From: Heterohyrax brucei
Taxonomy: Eukaryota > Chordata > Mammalia > Hyracoidea > Procaviidae
Assembly (NCBI GenBank): GCA_028571685.1
Contig: CM053143.1
Location: forward strand, 6,935,501 to 6,999,500
Reading direction: 5' to 3'
Length of the DNA stretch: 64,000 bases
Shown: positions 23,612-33,904 of the stretch, piece after piece
Numbering within the stretch: the stretch's first letter is position 1
Layout: each line of letters begins with the position of its first letter
Position numbers and translations under genes: made by a program
The notes under the pieces: model-generated
The model's database searches: none
The model's input: the letters and a program-made list of their open reading frames with translations, nothing else
What the model was told of the DNA's origin: nothing

Positions 23612-25352
23612 CCACAGCATCTACACAAAACTAACAGCCACATTCTTAATGGAGACAAGCTAAAAGCATACCCTTTGAGAACAGGTACCAGACAAGAGTG
23701 CCCATTGTCACTACTTTTATTCAACATTGTTCTGGAAGTCCTAGCCAGAGCAACCAGGCATTATAAAGAAATAAAGAGCATCCAAATTGGTAAAGAAGAA
23801 GTTAAAGCATCACTATTTGCAGATGACATGATCTTATATGCAGAAAACGCTAAAGAACCCACACACACAAAAAACTACTGGATCTAATAGAAGACTTCAG
23901 TAAAGTATCAGGGCACAAGCTAAACATACATAAATCAGACTCCTTTACACCAACAATGAGACAATCAAAGAAATCTTAAAATCACTACCGTTTGCTATAG
24001 CCCCAAGATGATAAAATGCCTAGGAATAACTGTAACCAGAGATGTGAAAGACCTATACAAAGAAAACTACAAGACCCTATTACAAGAAACTAAAAGTGAC
24101 TTACATAAATGGAGAAACCTACTTTGCTTTTGGATAAGAAGACTTAACATTGTGAAAATGTCTATTCTACCCAAAGCAATCTATACATACAAAGTCTGAC
24201 AATTACTTTTTTGAACTCATCCTAGACAAAGTGCTAAATAACTCATTGCTGAATCTCACTACAGTCACTTTCAAAGTACTCTCCTTGGGAAGCTATGCAC
24301 TGAAGCCAGTGCTTAATCCACCCTTCAAAGCAATTTTGGAATTCTTTTTCTCAAATAGTCATCAGAGCTGTCATTGCATTACCCTGTATGTCATGAATGT
24401 CATAAAAATGCCTTCCTTTCAATATTTCCTTTATTTTTAGGTAAAGAAAACTCACTGGGGGCCAGATCAGGTAGGTAGGTAGGGTGTTCCAATAAGTTAT
24501 TTGTTTACTGGCAAAAACTTGCTCACAGAAAGTGCCGTGTGAGTTTGTCCATTGTTGTGATGCAGGGGTCATGAGTTGCTGGCAAAAAGCTCAGGTCATT
24601 TTTGTTTAAGTTTTTCATGCAGCCTTTTCAGCACTTCCAAATAGTAAACTTGGTTAACTGTCCAGTTGGTCTAAATTCATAATGAACAATTTCTCTGATA
24701 TCAAAAAAGGTTAGCAACATCATTTTGACTGGCAGAACTTTTTTGTTCATGGAACATTGGCTGACTTCCACTGATGTGCACTTTGGTGCTTTGTTTCAGG
24801 GTCATTTTAGGACAGCCGTGTTTCATTACCAGTGATAATATGGCTCAAAACATCATCTTGCCTCTCCAGAAAGTCTTGGTGAACTTCCACTCTTTTTTGT
24901 TTTTGTTCATTGGTGAGCTCCGGCAGGACCATTTTTGTACACCCCTTTGTCACGCCAAGATTTTCAGTTAAGATTTTCCCAGGGGCAAAAGTGAGAGAAA
25001 GAGGAGGCTGGAATGGGCAGGAGTGAAGCACTGGGAAGGGATAGAAGACAGCGCCCCAGAGAGACAGGGGTGCCGGTGCAACGGTTTCCCCTGCCGGCTC
25101 TCCTAGGGCCACTGCCTCCTGCCACCAGGTGGGCACCGCCAGGGGCATGAAGAGTGAGCCTGCCCTTGTGCGGTGCCATCCGCCCCTTCCCCCTCGACTT
25201 GTCCGTACCATCCTGTCCTGTCCCCTCGAGGCGGCGACTGGGTGGCCAGTCGGCAGCAGCGGGGATAATTCCTAATGCCTTTTGTTCCCCTCCCGGCTCC
25301 CTGACTGCCTGTCCCACCCCGTCCCTGGGCCGGTCTCTGCTCCAGCCCCAGA

Positions 25353-26291
25353 ATGCAGAATGTGATTAACACGGTGAAGGGAAAGGCGCTGAAGGTGGCT
25401 GAGTTCCTGACCCTGGTCCTCAAGCAATCCAAGTGTAAGGAAATAGGTATTATCACACCCAGAGAAGTTCGTGGCAACTGGAGATCACTTAGTCCACCAC
25501 TGTCCAATATGGCAATGGGCTACAGGGGAAGAACTGAAAGTGAAAGCATACCTCCCAACAGGCAAACAATTTTTGGTAACCAAAAATGTGCCTTCTCACA
25601 AGAGGTGCAAACGGATGGAGTATTCAGAAGAACTGGAAGCGACCACTAAAGAAGATGATGGTGATGGCGGATGAGGAGACACATCGTATTACAACACAGG
25701 TCTTGCAGGAGTCACAGAAGCAGTTAAGGAGACTACACTGGAAAGCAAGGACAGTATAAAACTCCAAGATTGCTCGGCGTTATGTGAGGAAGAAGAGGAA
25801 GATGAAGGAGAAGCTGCAGATATGGAAGAATATGAAGACGGAGGACTGTTGGAACCAGATGAGGCCAGCCTAGACGCAAGGAAACTAGCAGAAGCTTGTA
25901 AAGTTAAAACTGATGCTGGAGGTGAAGAGGTTCTTTTGCAAACTAGAACTTATGACCTTTACATCACTTATGATAAATGTTACCGGACACCACGACTATG
26001 GTTGTTTGGCTATGATGAGCAATGGCAGCCTTTGACAGCTGAGCACATGTGTGAAGATAATGAAGATATCGGTTAAACAGTGACCACTGAAAATCAGCCT
26101 CATCTCCTGCCCCCTCCTGTGTGTTCAGTTCTCCCATGCAGGCATGCCGAGGTGATGAAGAAAATAAAAGAAACTGTTGCAGAGGGGGAGGAAAGCTTGG
26201 TGTTCATATGTATTTTCTAATTTTCTTGAAATTTGTACAAGCTGTCATTCCAACAATAGCGTATGACTACACAAGACATTTCACAATGTAA
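25353..26291 (+). pseudogene. ATG3: ATG3 coding remnant
   Basis: 939 bp from ATG to TAA, against 945 bp for the 314-residue human coding sequence as I recall it. So the indels nearly cancel in length, although the frame changes at least three times. The HPC motif around the catalytic Cys reads LPC. Confidence 0.93.
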
Positions 26292-26392
26292 TGAAGAACA
26301 TAGAACCTATCCTGATTACTGATTCTAATTTTTAAAAAATTAACCCATAGATGTGACTATTGACCATATTCACCAAGATATACAATTTCTTT

Positions 26393-26468
26393 AATAAAGG
26401 GACTTACATGTTTATTCACTAAATTAAAAAAAAAAAAATGTGTTCCACAACCAGCCTTGTTTAATAAA
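26393..26468 (+). promoter_or_regulatory. Tandem polyadenylation signals of the ATG3 retrocopy
   Basis: AATAAA occurs at 26393-26398, 28 bases before an A13 run, and again at 26463-26468, 18 bases before an A8 run that borders the resumed mariner. The outer signal was probably used by the parent transcript. The A13 run would then be internal. Confidence 0.6.
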
Positions 26469-27008
26469 AATGAGTATAAAGAGGGAAAAAAAATTTTTTT
26501 CACAGTTGTTTCTCTACCAATCTTTACTTGGTCTGCTTTGCTTCTCACAGTCAGCTGATGATTTTGACACACAATTCAAGGAATTTTTTGCAATGCTTTT
26601 ATCAGTTCTGCCCTTTACCGGCCACCCTGACCTCTCTTCTTCAGTCATGCTTCCTCTTCCTTCATAAAAACTTTTAATCCATTTATACACTGCCATTTTC
26701 TTCACGGCATTATCTCCATAAACTTGGACTGATATGTCCCTGATTTCACTTTCATTCTTGTCAAGTTTCACAAGAAATTTAATGTTTATTCATTGCTCTA
26801 ACAGTCATTGCTCTGGCATTCTTGCAACAGCACACAAAAACATGCAACAACAATTATGAACACCACCTAGCAAGACACTGCCACACATCAACACGAACAC
26901 AGCTGTGAGACACTGATGTACCAAGGTTATGAAATCGAGTTATTTGTACATTGCTGCCAGTGTAAGTGCATAGTGGTAAGTTCTTGAACTTAGTTGTCAG
27001 ACCTCATA

Positions 27009-28289
27009 TGTGTTCTATCTACATTTTCTGCCCCTGGAGGTATGGCATTTGAGAGACTTTAGTATGTTTCTGCATCCTGGCGGATACTGGTGCAACGGCC
27101 TAAAAAACAACCACAAATGTACCACATTTGAGTGTCGAGAGCTGTGTGTGTGAGGGGATGCTGCTGGGTAGAGTGATTATGTGAAACTTTTGTGTCTTTT
27201 GGCTTCTGTACAGCAAGATAAGGCTTGAAAGTATGTTTACTGTTTCCTTTGTGTTATTGGGAAAGTACAGTTACCTGCAACCAAAAATATTTGAGTAAAT
27301 GAATTATTGTTTCGGTGAAAATATTTTTTGATGCATTTCACAGTCCATGCTACCACTATGCTCCGTGGGTATGATTTGCTTGTGTAATGTGGGACCAGTA
27401 AGTCTCACTCTAAATCAAACTGACAATTATGAGCAGCAAGTGCAATGTTAATGTAGTATTTTATGTGTATTTTTGGAACATGGAGTAAGATATTTTATGG
27501 TTTAATTGTAACCTGGAAGTGTAATGCATTTCGTGGGCTGTGGGACTAATACATTCCATGTGTGTCTTGTGCTTCAAGGAACATGGGACTGATATGCCCT
27601 GCTTGCAATTGATACCTCAGTTTTTTCAAATGATTACAAAAAAAACTGCTAACAAACAATGATTCATTCACTCCATTAGTGAAAAAACATGGCATTATCG
27701 AAAAAAATTAAAGAAAAGATAAATTCACCCATGAAAGGGTGATGAGATTGGTGGTACTATTCTAAAGAATGTGATTTTTTAATATTAAATAATGACGCAT
27801 GTCAATCAAAATGCTTGGAAACTTCTGCCATAAAGTTTAAGTGGGGAGAATCTGATACATAGCAGGAATTGTAGCAAATACCACAAAACAATGTGTGTAA
27901 ATTTTTGAGCCAGCCAAAGCCAAGTGCCGTCGAGTCGAATGGCAGACTAATTTGTACCACAGACTTTCACCTGAAAAGCAGTAATTTTTTTTAAGTTTAG
28001 TTGGATTCCTGTAATCCAGACAATTTTTACTCCTCGTTATAAAAATGAATTGCTATCAGTTTCTGCTAGAAAACTGTGAGTTTATTTAAAAAACGAGAAG
28101 CAGCTAAGTTGCTAGGCTGAACTTTGAGGTTTTTGTGAAGATTTATGATAATTTGAGAATGAGATGAGACCCATTTATCTATTAAAAGAATAGATACGTG
28201 ACTCTTGGAAAAATTTGTTCTATTTTTATTACAGTTTAAGTATATGGGAAAGTTCTAAAATATCCATTATTGGCGTTGGATCTTGGTTT
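27009..28289. other. Unassigned DNA with one SINE tail
   Basis: About 1.3 kb in which no repeat was recognised except a 30-base SINE tail at 27908-27937. No credible coding frame. Confidence 0.4.
27908..27937 (-). repeat. SINE tail-only fragment, minus strand
   Basis: Thirty bases that read on the minus strand as CGACTCGACGGCACTTGGCT plus tail units. No head or body is present, and no target duplication was seen. Confidence 0.7.
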
Positions 28290-28862
28290 CAATACACTGC
28301 AAAGATAACAGTTTTTTCAGTGACATAGCTTTTGATTTGAAAACCAGATCTGCCTCTGTCCACTGTGTGACTTTGAGGAATTTCCTTTTCTAGATCTCCA
28401 AGATGGGCTTCTGTGATCCCTGCTTCCTGGTCTTCGTAACTTTTGAGTAGTCTTCTCCTGTGAAGGATGTTGGTCTGTTTGACCAGTATAATATGGCAGG
28501 AACAATATGTCACTTCCATATGTCTTGAGCTCTCATTCTTTCTTTTGAACCACAGCTCTTGGGGAAAGCGGCTGTCATGCTACCAGATCACTCAAGCAGC
28601 CTGTGCAGAGGCTCATGTGGTGAAGAACCAAGGCTTGACAACAATTATGGCTGTGAACTTGGAAACAGATGTTTCTGTTCCAATCAAGACTTGAGATGAC
28701 TTGGTGCCCTGCCTTCTGACTTAAAATCTTGAGAAACCCTGAGTCAGAACCACCCAGTTAACTGCTCCTAGATTTCTAACCGCAGAAATTACTTGTTACT
28801 TAAATTACTTTGTATTTTGAGTAATTTTTTGGAAAGCAGATGATAATTAATACAAGTTACTG
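28290..28862 (+). repeat. LTR remnant, MaLR/ERVL-like
   Basis: The 3' half resembles MaLR-type LTR ends (GTTACTTAAATTACTTTGTA, then GATGATAATTAATACAAG). The 5' half is only approximately bounded. A fossil without an internal region. Confidence 0.45.
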
Positions 28863-29429
28863 AAATGTTGATTCCATTAACTAAATCTTCCAGGAATGTT
28901 TTCTCCTGGAAATTTTGGGAAAATTGGCTCAGTTGTCTGCATCTAAAATAGAAATGTCAATCCATTAAATATAAAAAGTCTTTGCTAAAATAAGAAAGGA
29001 GTGTGCAGTCCTGTGCAATAATTAAACAAGATTTTCTGAAATAAATGGGCCAAGCTCAGAACCTTAGCTATGTTTCACCACCCTTATGTCACTGCTTCTC
29101 TGGTCAGTTTGGTTGTCTCAAACTAATTTTCTAGTAGATTCATTAGGAAAACTTTATAAGATAGCTCTCACACCTGAATTCAGTTTGGCTGGATATCAAA
29201 TCTTTAGCTCATGTTTTGTTTTCTTGAGGATCTTTGGGATGATACTCCATTGTCTTCTGGCACAGTACCATGCTAACTCAAAATCCTAAACTAAGCCAAC
29301 TTTTTCTTCTTTTCCTCTTTTGCACTGAATCCTAGAAAACTTTTTTTTTTTTTTCCCTTGAGAATCAGATGTTTTATCAAACTAAATCTTGGCATTGTGT
29401 GTTCTGGGCTACTATGTCACAAGCAGAGA
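28863..29429. other. Mostly unassigned; possible antisense L1 ORF1 piece
   Basis: At 29160-29270 the text TTTGGCTGGATATCAAATC resembles antisense L1 ORF1, but the match is weak. A T-rich run lies at 29341-29355. Confidence 0.3.
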
Positions 29430-29996
29430 TGTTTTAGTCAGCTAGTGCTGCTCTAAAAGAGATACCACAAGTGGATGGTTTTAGCAAAAAAAGTTGACTC
29501 TTACACAATCCAGCAGGCTACAAGTCCAAATTCAGGGGGTCCACTCCAGAGGAAGACATTCCCTCTTTTTCTGCCCTGGAGGAAAGTCCTTGTGTTGCAT
29601 CAGTCTTTGGTCTGGGAGCAGCTTGGCACGGGAACCTCAGGTCTGAAGAATGTGCTCTACCCCTGGTGCTGCTTTCTTGATGGTACCAGTTTCCCAACTC
29701 TCTTCTTTCTTCCTTTTCCTTTTATCTCTTGCAGGACAGAAGGATAAATGGCAGTGCAAGCCACAGTCCAGCAGGACCCCTTTACACGGGAGCTGCGAGG
29801 TGTTACATTCCCACCCTAAGCCTAACGTAATCCCCTCTATTAGCCACAAGCAGAGAATAGGATTTACAGCATAAGAAAATCACCAAATGGAGGTCAATCA
29901 CACAATACTGGGAATCACCAGTTCAGCCCAATTACTTACTACGCACATCTTGGCCGGGGGGAGGGGGCACGGGGAACACAATACAATCCCTTGACA
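29430..29996 (-). repeat. MaLR (MLT1-like) solo LTR, minus strand
   Basis: Begins TGTTTTAGTCAGCTAGTGCT and ends ACACAATACAATCCCTTGAC plus A, the reversed outline of an MLT1-type LTR. Same family as the copies at 41525, 49153, 53829, 54851 and 56771. Solo fossil. Confidence 0.75.
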
Positions 29997-32002
29997 AGAG
30001 GACATACTCAGTAAATTTCAAATCCTTAAAAAAAAATTTTTTTTATTATTGCGCTTTAGGTGCAAGTTTAGAGCTCAGATTAATTTCTCATTCAAAAATG
30101 TGTATACATTTTGTTTTGTGACATTGACTGCAGCCCGAAAGTGTGCCAACACCCTCCCTCTTTCCATCTTGGGTTCCCAATATCCATTTGTCCTGCTGCA
30201 GTCTCTTCCTGCCTTCTTATCCTATTTTTGGACTGGAAATGCCCATTGGTCTCATATATCTGGCTGAACTAAGACTCGTGTTCCTTGTGTGCATTATTTT
30301 TTGCTTTATTGTCCTATCGAATTTTTGCCTGAAGAGTGGGCTTCAGAAATGGTTTCAGTTCTGGGTTAACAAGACATCTGTGGCCAGAATCTTGTGGGTT
30401 CCAACAATCTCTGCTGGACCATTAAGCCTGGGCTTTTTACGTGATTTTGAATTCTTCATTTTCTCCTGCTCTGCCCAGGACTTTCTGTTGTGTTCCCTGT
30501 CAGGGCAGTCATCGGTGGTAGCCAAGCACTATCTGCTTCTTCAGGTCTCGGGCTGATGAAGTCTCTGGTTCATTCAATGCTTCAGTCCTTTGGGATAGTA
30601 TTTCCCTTGTGTCTTTAGTTTTCTATATCCTATTTTTCTCTGAGTGGAATGGGAGTAATAGATGTATCTTAGATGGCTGCTCACAAAATTTTAAGACCCC
30701 AGACACTACTCACCAAAGTGGGAAGTAGAACATTTTCTTTATAAAATATGGTAAGCCAATTGACCTAGACGTTCCCCCAAACTGTGATTCCCAGGCCCCA
30801 GCCCCAGCTTTTCTGTCCCTCAAAGTATGCGACTGTGTCTAGGAATTTTTTTTGCTTTTGTTTGGATCCGATTGTGCTGACTTCCCCTGTATTGTGCCTT
30901 GTCCCACCCTTCACCAAAGTGGACCCTTGTTTGTTACCTAGTTAGTGATATTTCCTTCCGCTCCCTAGTAACCATCAAAAATCCTTTTTTCTGTGTAAAC
31001 CTTTTTTTAATTCCTTATAATAATGGTTTCACACAGTATTTGTCCTTTTTTTATAGACTTATTTCATTCAGTATAATGTCCTCCAGAATCATCCACGTTG
31101 TGATATGTTTTGCAGATTCATCTTTATGCTTTACCTGTGTGCAGTATTCCATTGTATGGGTGTACCATAATTTGTTTATCCACTTATTTATTGGTGGGGG
31201 TTTAGGTGGTTCCCATTTTTTTGGTCTTGTGAATAGTTCTGCAGTGAACACGGGTGTACATATGTCTGTCTATTCCTGTGACAGCTCTTATTTCTCTCAC
31301 CTATATTCCTAGGAGTGGGAGTGCTAGATCTATGGTTCCAGTTTTCCTACAACCTCTGCAACATTTTTGTTTTCTGTTCTTTTGTTTTGTTTTTTTGTAT
31401 TGGTGCCAATATTTGGGGGTTAAGATGGTATTACATTGTGATTTTAATTTGCATTTCTCTAATGGACAAATAATCATGAGCATTTCCTCTGTCTGTTAGC
31501 AACCTAAATGCCTTCTTTGATGAAACGTCGGTTCATATCATCTGCCCATTTTTGAATGACTTTGTTGTCTTTTTGTTGTTGAATTGTTGCAGTATCTAGT
31601 AAAATTTAAGAGATCAGACCCTGATCAGATATGTAATAACCACAAATCATTTTCTCAGTCTGTATATTCTCTTTTTATTCTTTTAGAGAAGTCATTTGAT
31701 GAGCATTAGTGTTTGATTTTTAGGAGCTCCCAGTTATCTAGTTTATCTTATGTTGTTTGTCCATTGTTAGTTACGGTTTGCATTCTGTTTGTGCCATGTT
31801 TTAGGGCCTCTAACATTGTCTCTATTTTTTTCCCCCATGATCTTTATTGTTTTAGATTTTATACATATAGTTCCTTGATTTATTTTGAGTTACTTTTGGG
31901 TATGGTGTGAAGTATGGGTTCTGTGTCACTTTTTAAAGATGGATATACAGTTACGCTAGCATGTATTTAATGAATTTTGGTCCTTTGACAAATATCAATT
32001 AC

Positions 32003-32170
32003 TCATATCAAAAACCAAACCATGTCATTGAGTTGATGCTGACTTATAGTGTCCCTGTAGGACAGAGTAGAACTGCCCCATAAGATTTCCAAGGAATGCC
32101 TGGTAGATTTGAGCTGGTGGCCTTTTGGTTAGCAGCTATAGTACTTAACCGCTACACCACCAGGATTTCT
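32003..32170 (-). repeat. AfroSINE in L1, minus strand
   Basis: Complete copy from CCATGTCATTGAGTTGATGC to CGCTACACCACCAGGATTTC. Inserted in the ORF2 3' part of the L1. Confidence 0.88.
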
Positions 32171-33056
32171 CATGGATTTACATTTGGGTTCTCAGTTGCA
32201 TTCCATTAGTCTATGTATCTGTTGTTGTACTAGTACCAGGCTGTTTTGAGCACCATGGCAGCGTAAGAAGTACTAAAATCATGTAGCGTGATGTCTCTCA
32301 CTGTGTTTTTCGTCTTCAGAAATTCTTGACTTGTCTGAGGCCTCTTCTCTTTCCTTTTAAAGTTTGTGATTTTTTTTTTCCCATTTCATTAAAAATGTCA
32401 TTGGATGACAGGGCTCCAAAACACATAAAATAAACTTTAACAGAATTGAAAAGAGAGATAAAGAGCTAGATTTATTCCTAAGTAATTTATCTTCTTGGGT
32501 AGTACTGTAAATGATATTGATTTGGTGATTTCCTATTCAAAGTTCTCTTTGTTGGTATAGATGAATCCAACTGATTTTCTTACATTAATCTTTTATTCTG
32601 ATACTCTGATGAAATATTTTATTAGTTCCAGAAGTTTCCTTGTGTGTTCTTTAGAATTTTCTGTGATTATAATAATATCATTTGTTAATAGGAATGCTTT
32701 TATGTCTTCCATAGCAATTTAGATGCCCTTTATCTCTTCTTGCCTTGTTGTTCTGGCTGAGCCCTCCAGCACGATGTTTAATAAGAGTGGTAACAAAAGG
32801 CATCCTTGTCTGCTTACTCTTCTAAGGGAATGCTTTCAGTCTCTCTTGACTTAGAATGTTGGCTATTGGCTTTCTATAAATGCACTTACTATGTTGAGGG
32901 AATTTCTCTTGGATTCCTGTTTGGCTGAGAGTTTTTATCAGGAAAGGGAGTTGGACTTTGTTAAATGATTGATAAATTCATTTGGTTCTTATCTTGTCTT
33001 TGACTTAGGTGATGAATTATGTTGATTGATTTTCTGACGTTGAATCATCCCTGCAT

Positions 33057-33466
33057 GTTGTTGTTGTTCTTAGGTGCTGTCAAGTTGTTTTCAGCTCGTA
33101 GTGACCAAGCATGATGTTCTTCTCCAGGAATTGATCCCCCTCGACAACAAATCCAAAGTATATAAGACACAGTCTAGCCATATCCTTGCCCCTAGGGTCA
33201 CCATGAGTCGGATCCTACTCAACGGCACTTGGCTGGCTTGGTAGCCATCCTTGCTTCTAAGGAGCATTCTTCGAAGCAGATGTGTTCATTCTTTTGGCAG
33301 TCCATGGTACAGTCAACATTTGTGACCAACATCACAATTCAAAGGTATTAATTTTTCTTCAGTCTTTCTTATTCATTGTCCAACTTTCATAATGGCTTGG
33401 GTCAGGCATACCTTCATCTTCAAAGTGGTATCTTTCATCTTCAATACTTTAGAGGGTATTTTTGCA
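33057..33466 (-). mobile_element. RTE LINE 3' fragment in L1
   Basis: Minus-strand RTE 3' end starting TTGTTGTTGTTCTTAGGTGC. It lacks part of the 3' UTR and is itself split by a 53-base SINE tail. The L1 reads on beyond it near 33522. Confidence 0.85.
33190..33242 (+). repeat. 53-base SINE tail insertion with target duplication
   Basis: Only the AfroSINE 3' end is present (GGTCACCATGAGTCGGATCC through the CTTGGCTGGCTTGG tail). It is flanked by AGCCATATCCTTGC (33176-33189) and AGCCATCCTTGC (33243-33254), the RTE target duplicated. The RTE text is continuous when the insert is ignored. Confidence 0.85.
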
Positions 33467-33522
33467 GGCTATTTTAGTCATCTTGTCCTGCTCTAACAGA
33501 AACACCAGCCAAGACAGACTTT
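33467..33522 (-). repeat. Stub of a MaLR-like LTR
   Basis: About 55 bases matching the edge of the MLT1-like LTRs (TTAGTCATCTTGTCCTGCTC, AACAGAAACACCA) lie between the RTE fragment and the resumed L1. A fossil fragment. Confidence 0.55.
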
Positions 33523-33879
33523 TATGGCTTTATGATCTGAGATGATGCTTTGCATTAGTTCAATGGTATGAATTTTTTTTTGAGAATTTCTTTATATCCT
33601 AACACATGGTCTATTCTGGAGAATGTTTCATGTGCACTGGAGAAGAAGGTGTAGTTGTCCGCTGATGGATAGAAAGTTCTGTGTGTGTTTATGAGGTCTA
33701 GTTGGTTAATTTTGGCAATAGGTCTTCTGTGTCTTTATCGAGGTTTTTTCTAGATGATCTGTCTAATATTGAGAGTGGAGTGTTGAAGTCTCTTACTATT
33801 ATTGTAGACTGATCTATCTCCTTTTTGAGTACAGTCGGTGTTTCTTCGACATATTTAGATGCTCTAATACTCTGTGCAT

Positions 33880-33904
33880 CCGACTCGTCGGCACTTGGCT
33901 TGGC
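33880..33904 (+). repeat. 25-base SINE tail insertion with perfect target duplication
   Basis: The insert is just the end of an AfroSINE tail (CCGACTCGTCGGCACTTGGC plus five bases). It is flanked by a perfect 14-base direct repeat AATACTCTGTGCAT (33866-33879 and 33905-33918) in antisense L1 ORF2. Without the insert the L1 reads continuously. Confidence 0.9.

Larger units (their letters stand above)
22245..24189 (+). mobile_element. L1 LINE, ORF2 fragment
   Basis: Begins within ORF2 and carries the reverse transcriptase: [20 protein letters not shown] region near 22600, an Ala-for-Asp variant of the SIDAEKAF block near 22845, and [16 protein letters not shown] at about 23812-23857. It is split at about 22951 by a DNA-type element and resumes at 23612. 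It ends exactly at the TA where the mariner starts. Frames are broken. Confidence 0.87.
24979..26493 (+). pseudogene. ATG3: ATG3 processed pseudogene (retrocopy)
   Basis: Intronless copy of autophagy-related 3, the E2-like enzyme that passes LC3/GABARAP from ATG7 to phosphatidylethanolamine. It has a G+C-rich 5' UTR (24979-25352), coding remnant 25353-26291 and 3' UTR. The start [13 protein letters not shown], the middle [18 protein letters not shown], the acidic [17 protein letters not shown] zone, the [11 protein letters not shown] block, the catalytic-Cys region ([12 protein letters not shown], Cys codon at 26137-26139) and the C-terminal RHFTM followed by TAA are all readable. It is dead: a frameshift near codon 41 (about 25465), a stop where Trp stood (25672), a frame break near 26065 and another near 26200. 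Two AATAAA signals (26393 and 26463) and A runs at 26426-26438 and 26486-26493 mark the 3' end. Confidence 0.96.
24190..27006 (-). mobile_element. Full-length mariner transposon, split by an ATG3 retrocopy
   Basis: A TA dinucleotide flanks each side (24188-24189 and 27007-27008). Terminal inverted repeats agree: GTCTGACAATTACTTTTTTG at the left against the reverse complement GTCTGACAACTAAGTTCAAG at the right. Minus-strand transposase: N-terminal helix-turn-helix region (26771-26514) with a WIKSFYEGR..EERSGWP block, then after the interruption KMVLPELTNEQKQKRVEVHQ and the C-terminal region. Without the retrocopy the element is about 1.3 kb, the usual mariner length. It is dead through frameshifts and the insertion. 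Confidence 0.88.

Noticed and set aside
23121-23615. 164-codon minus-strand frame with a FADDMIL block
   Set aside because: It reads across the DNA-type element and the antisense L1 piece. Only the L1 part is real coding ancestry.
24807-25507. Two 134-codon minus-strand frames and a 117-codon frame
   Set aside because: They join the mariner transposase remnant to antisense ATG3 5' UTR, so they are chimeras created by the insertion.
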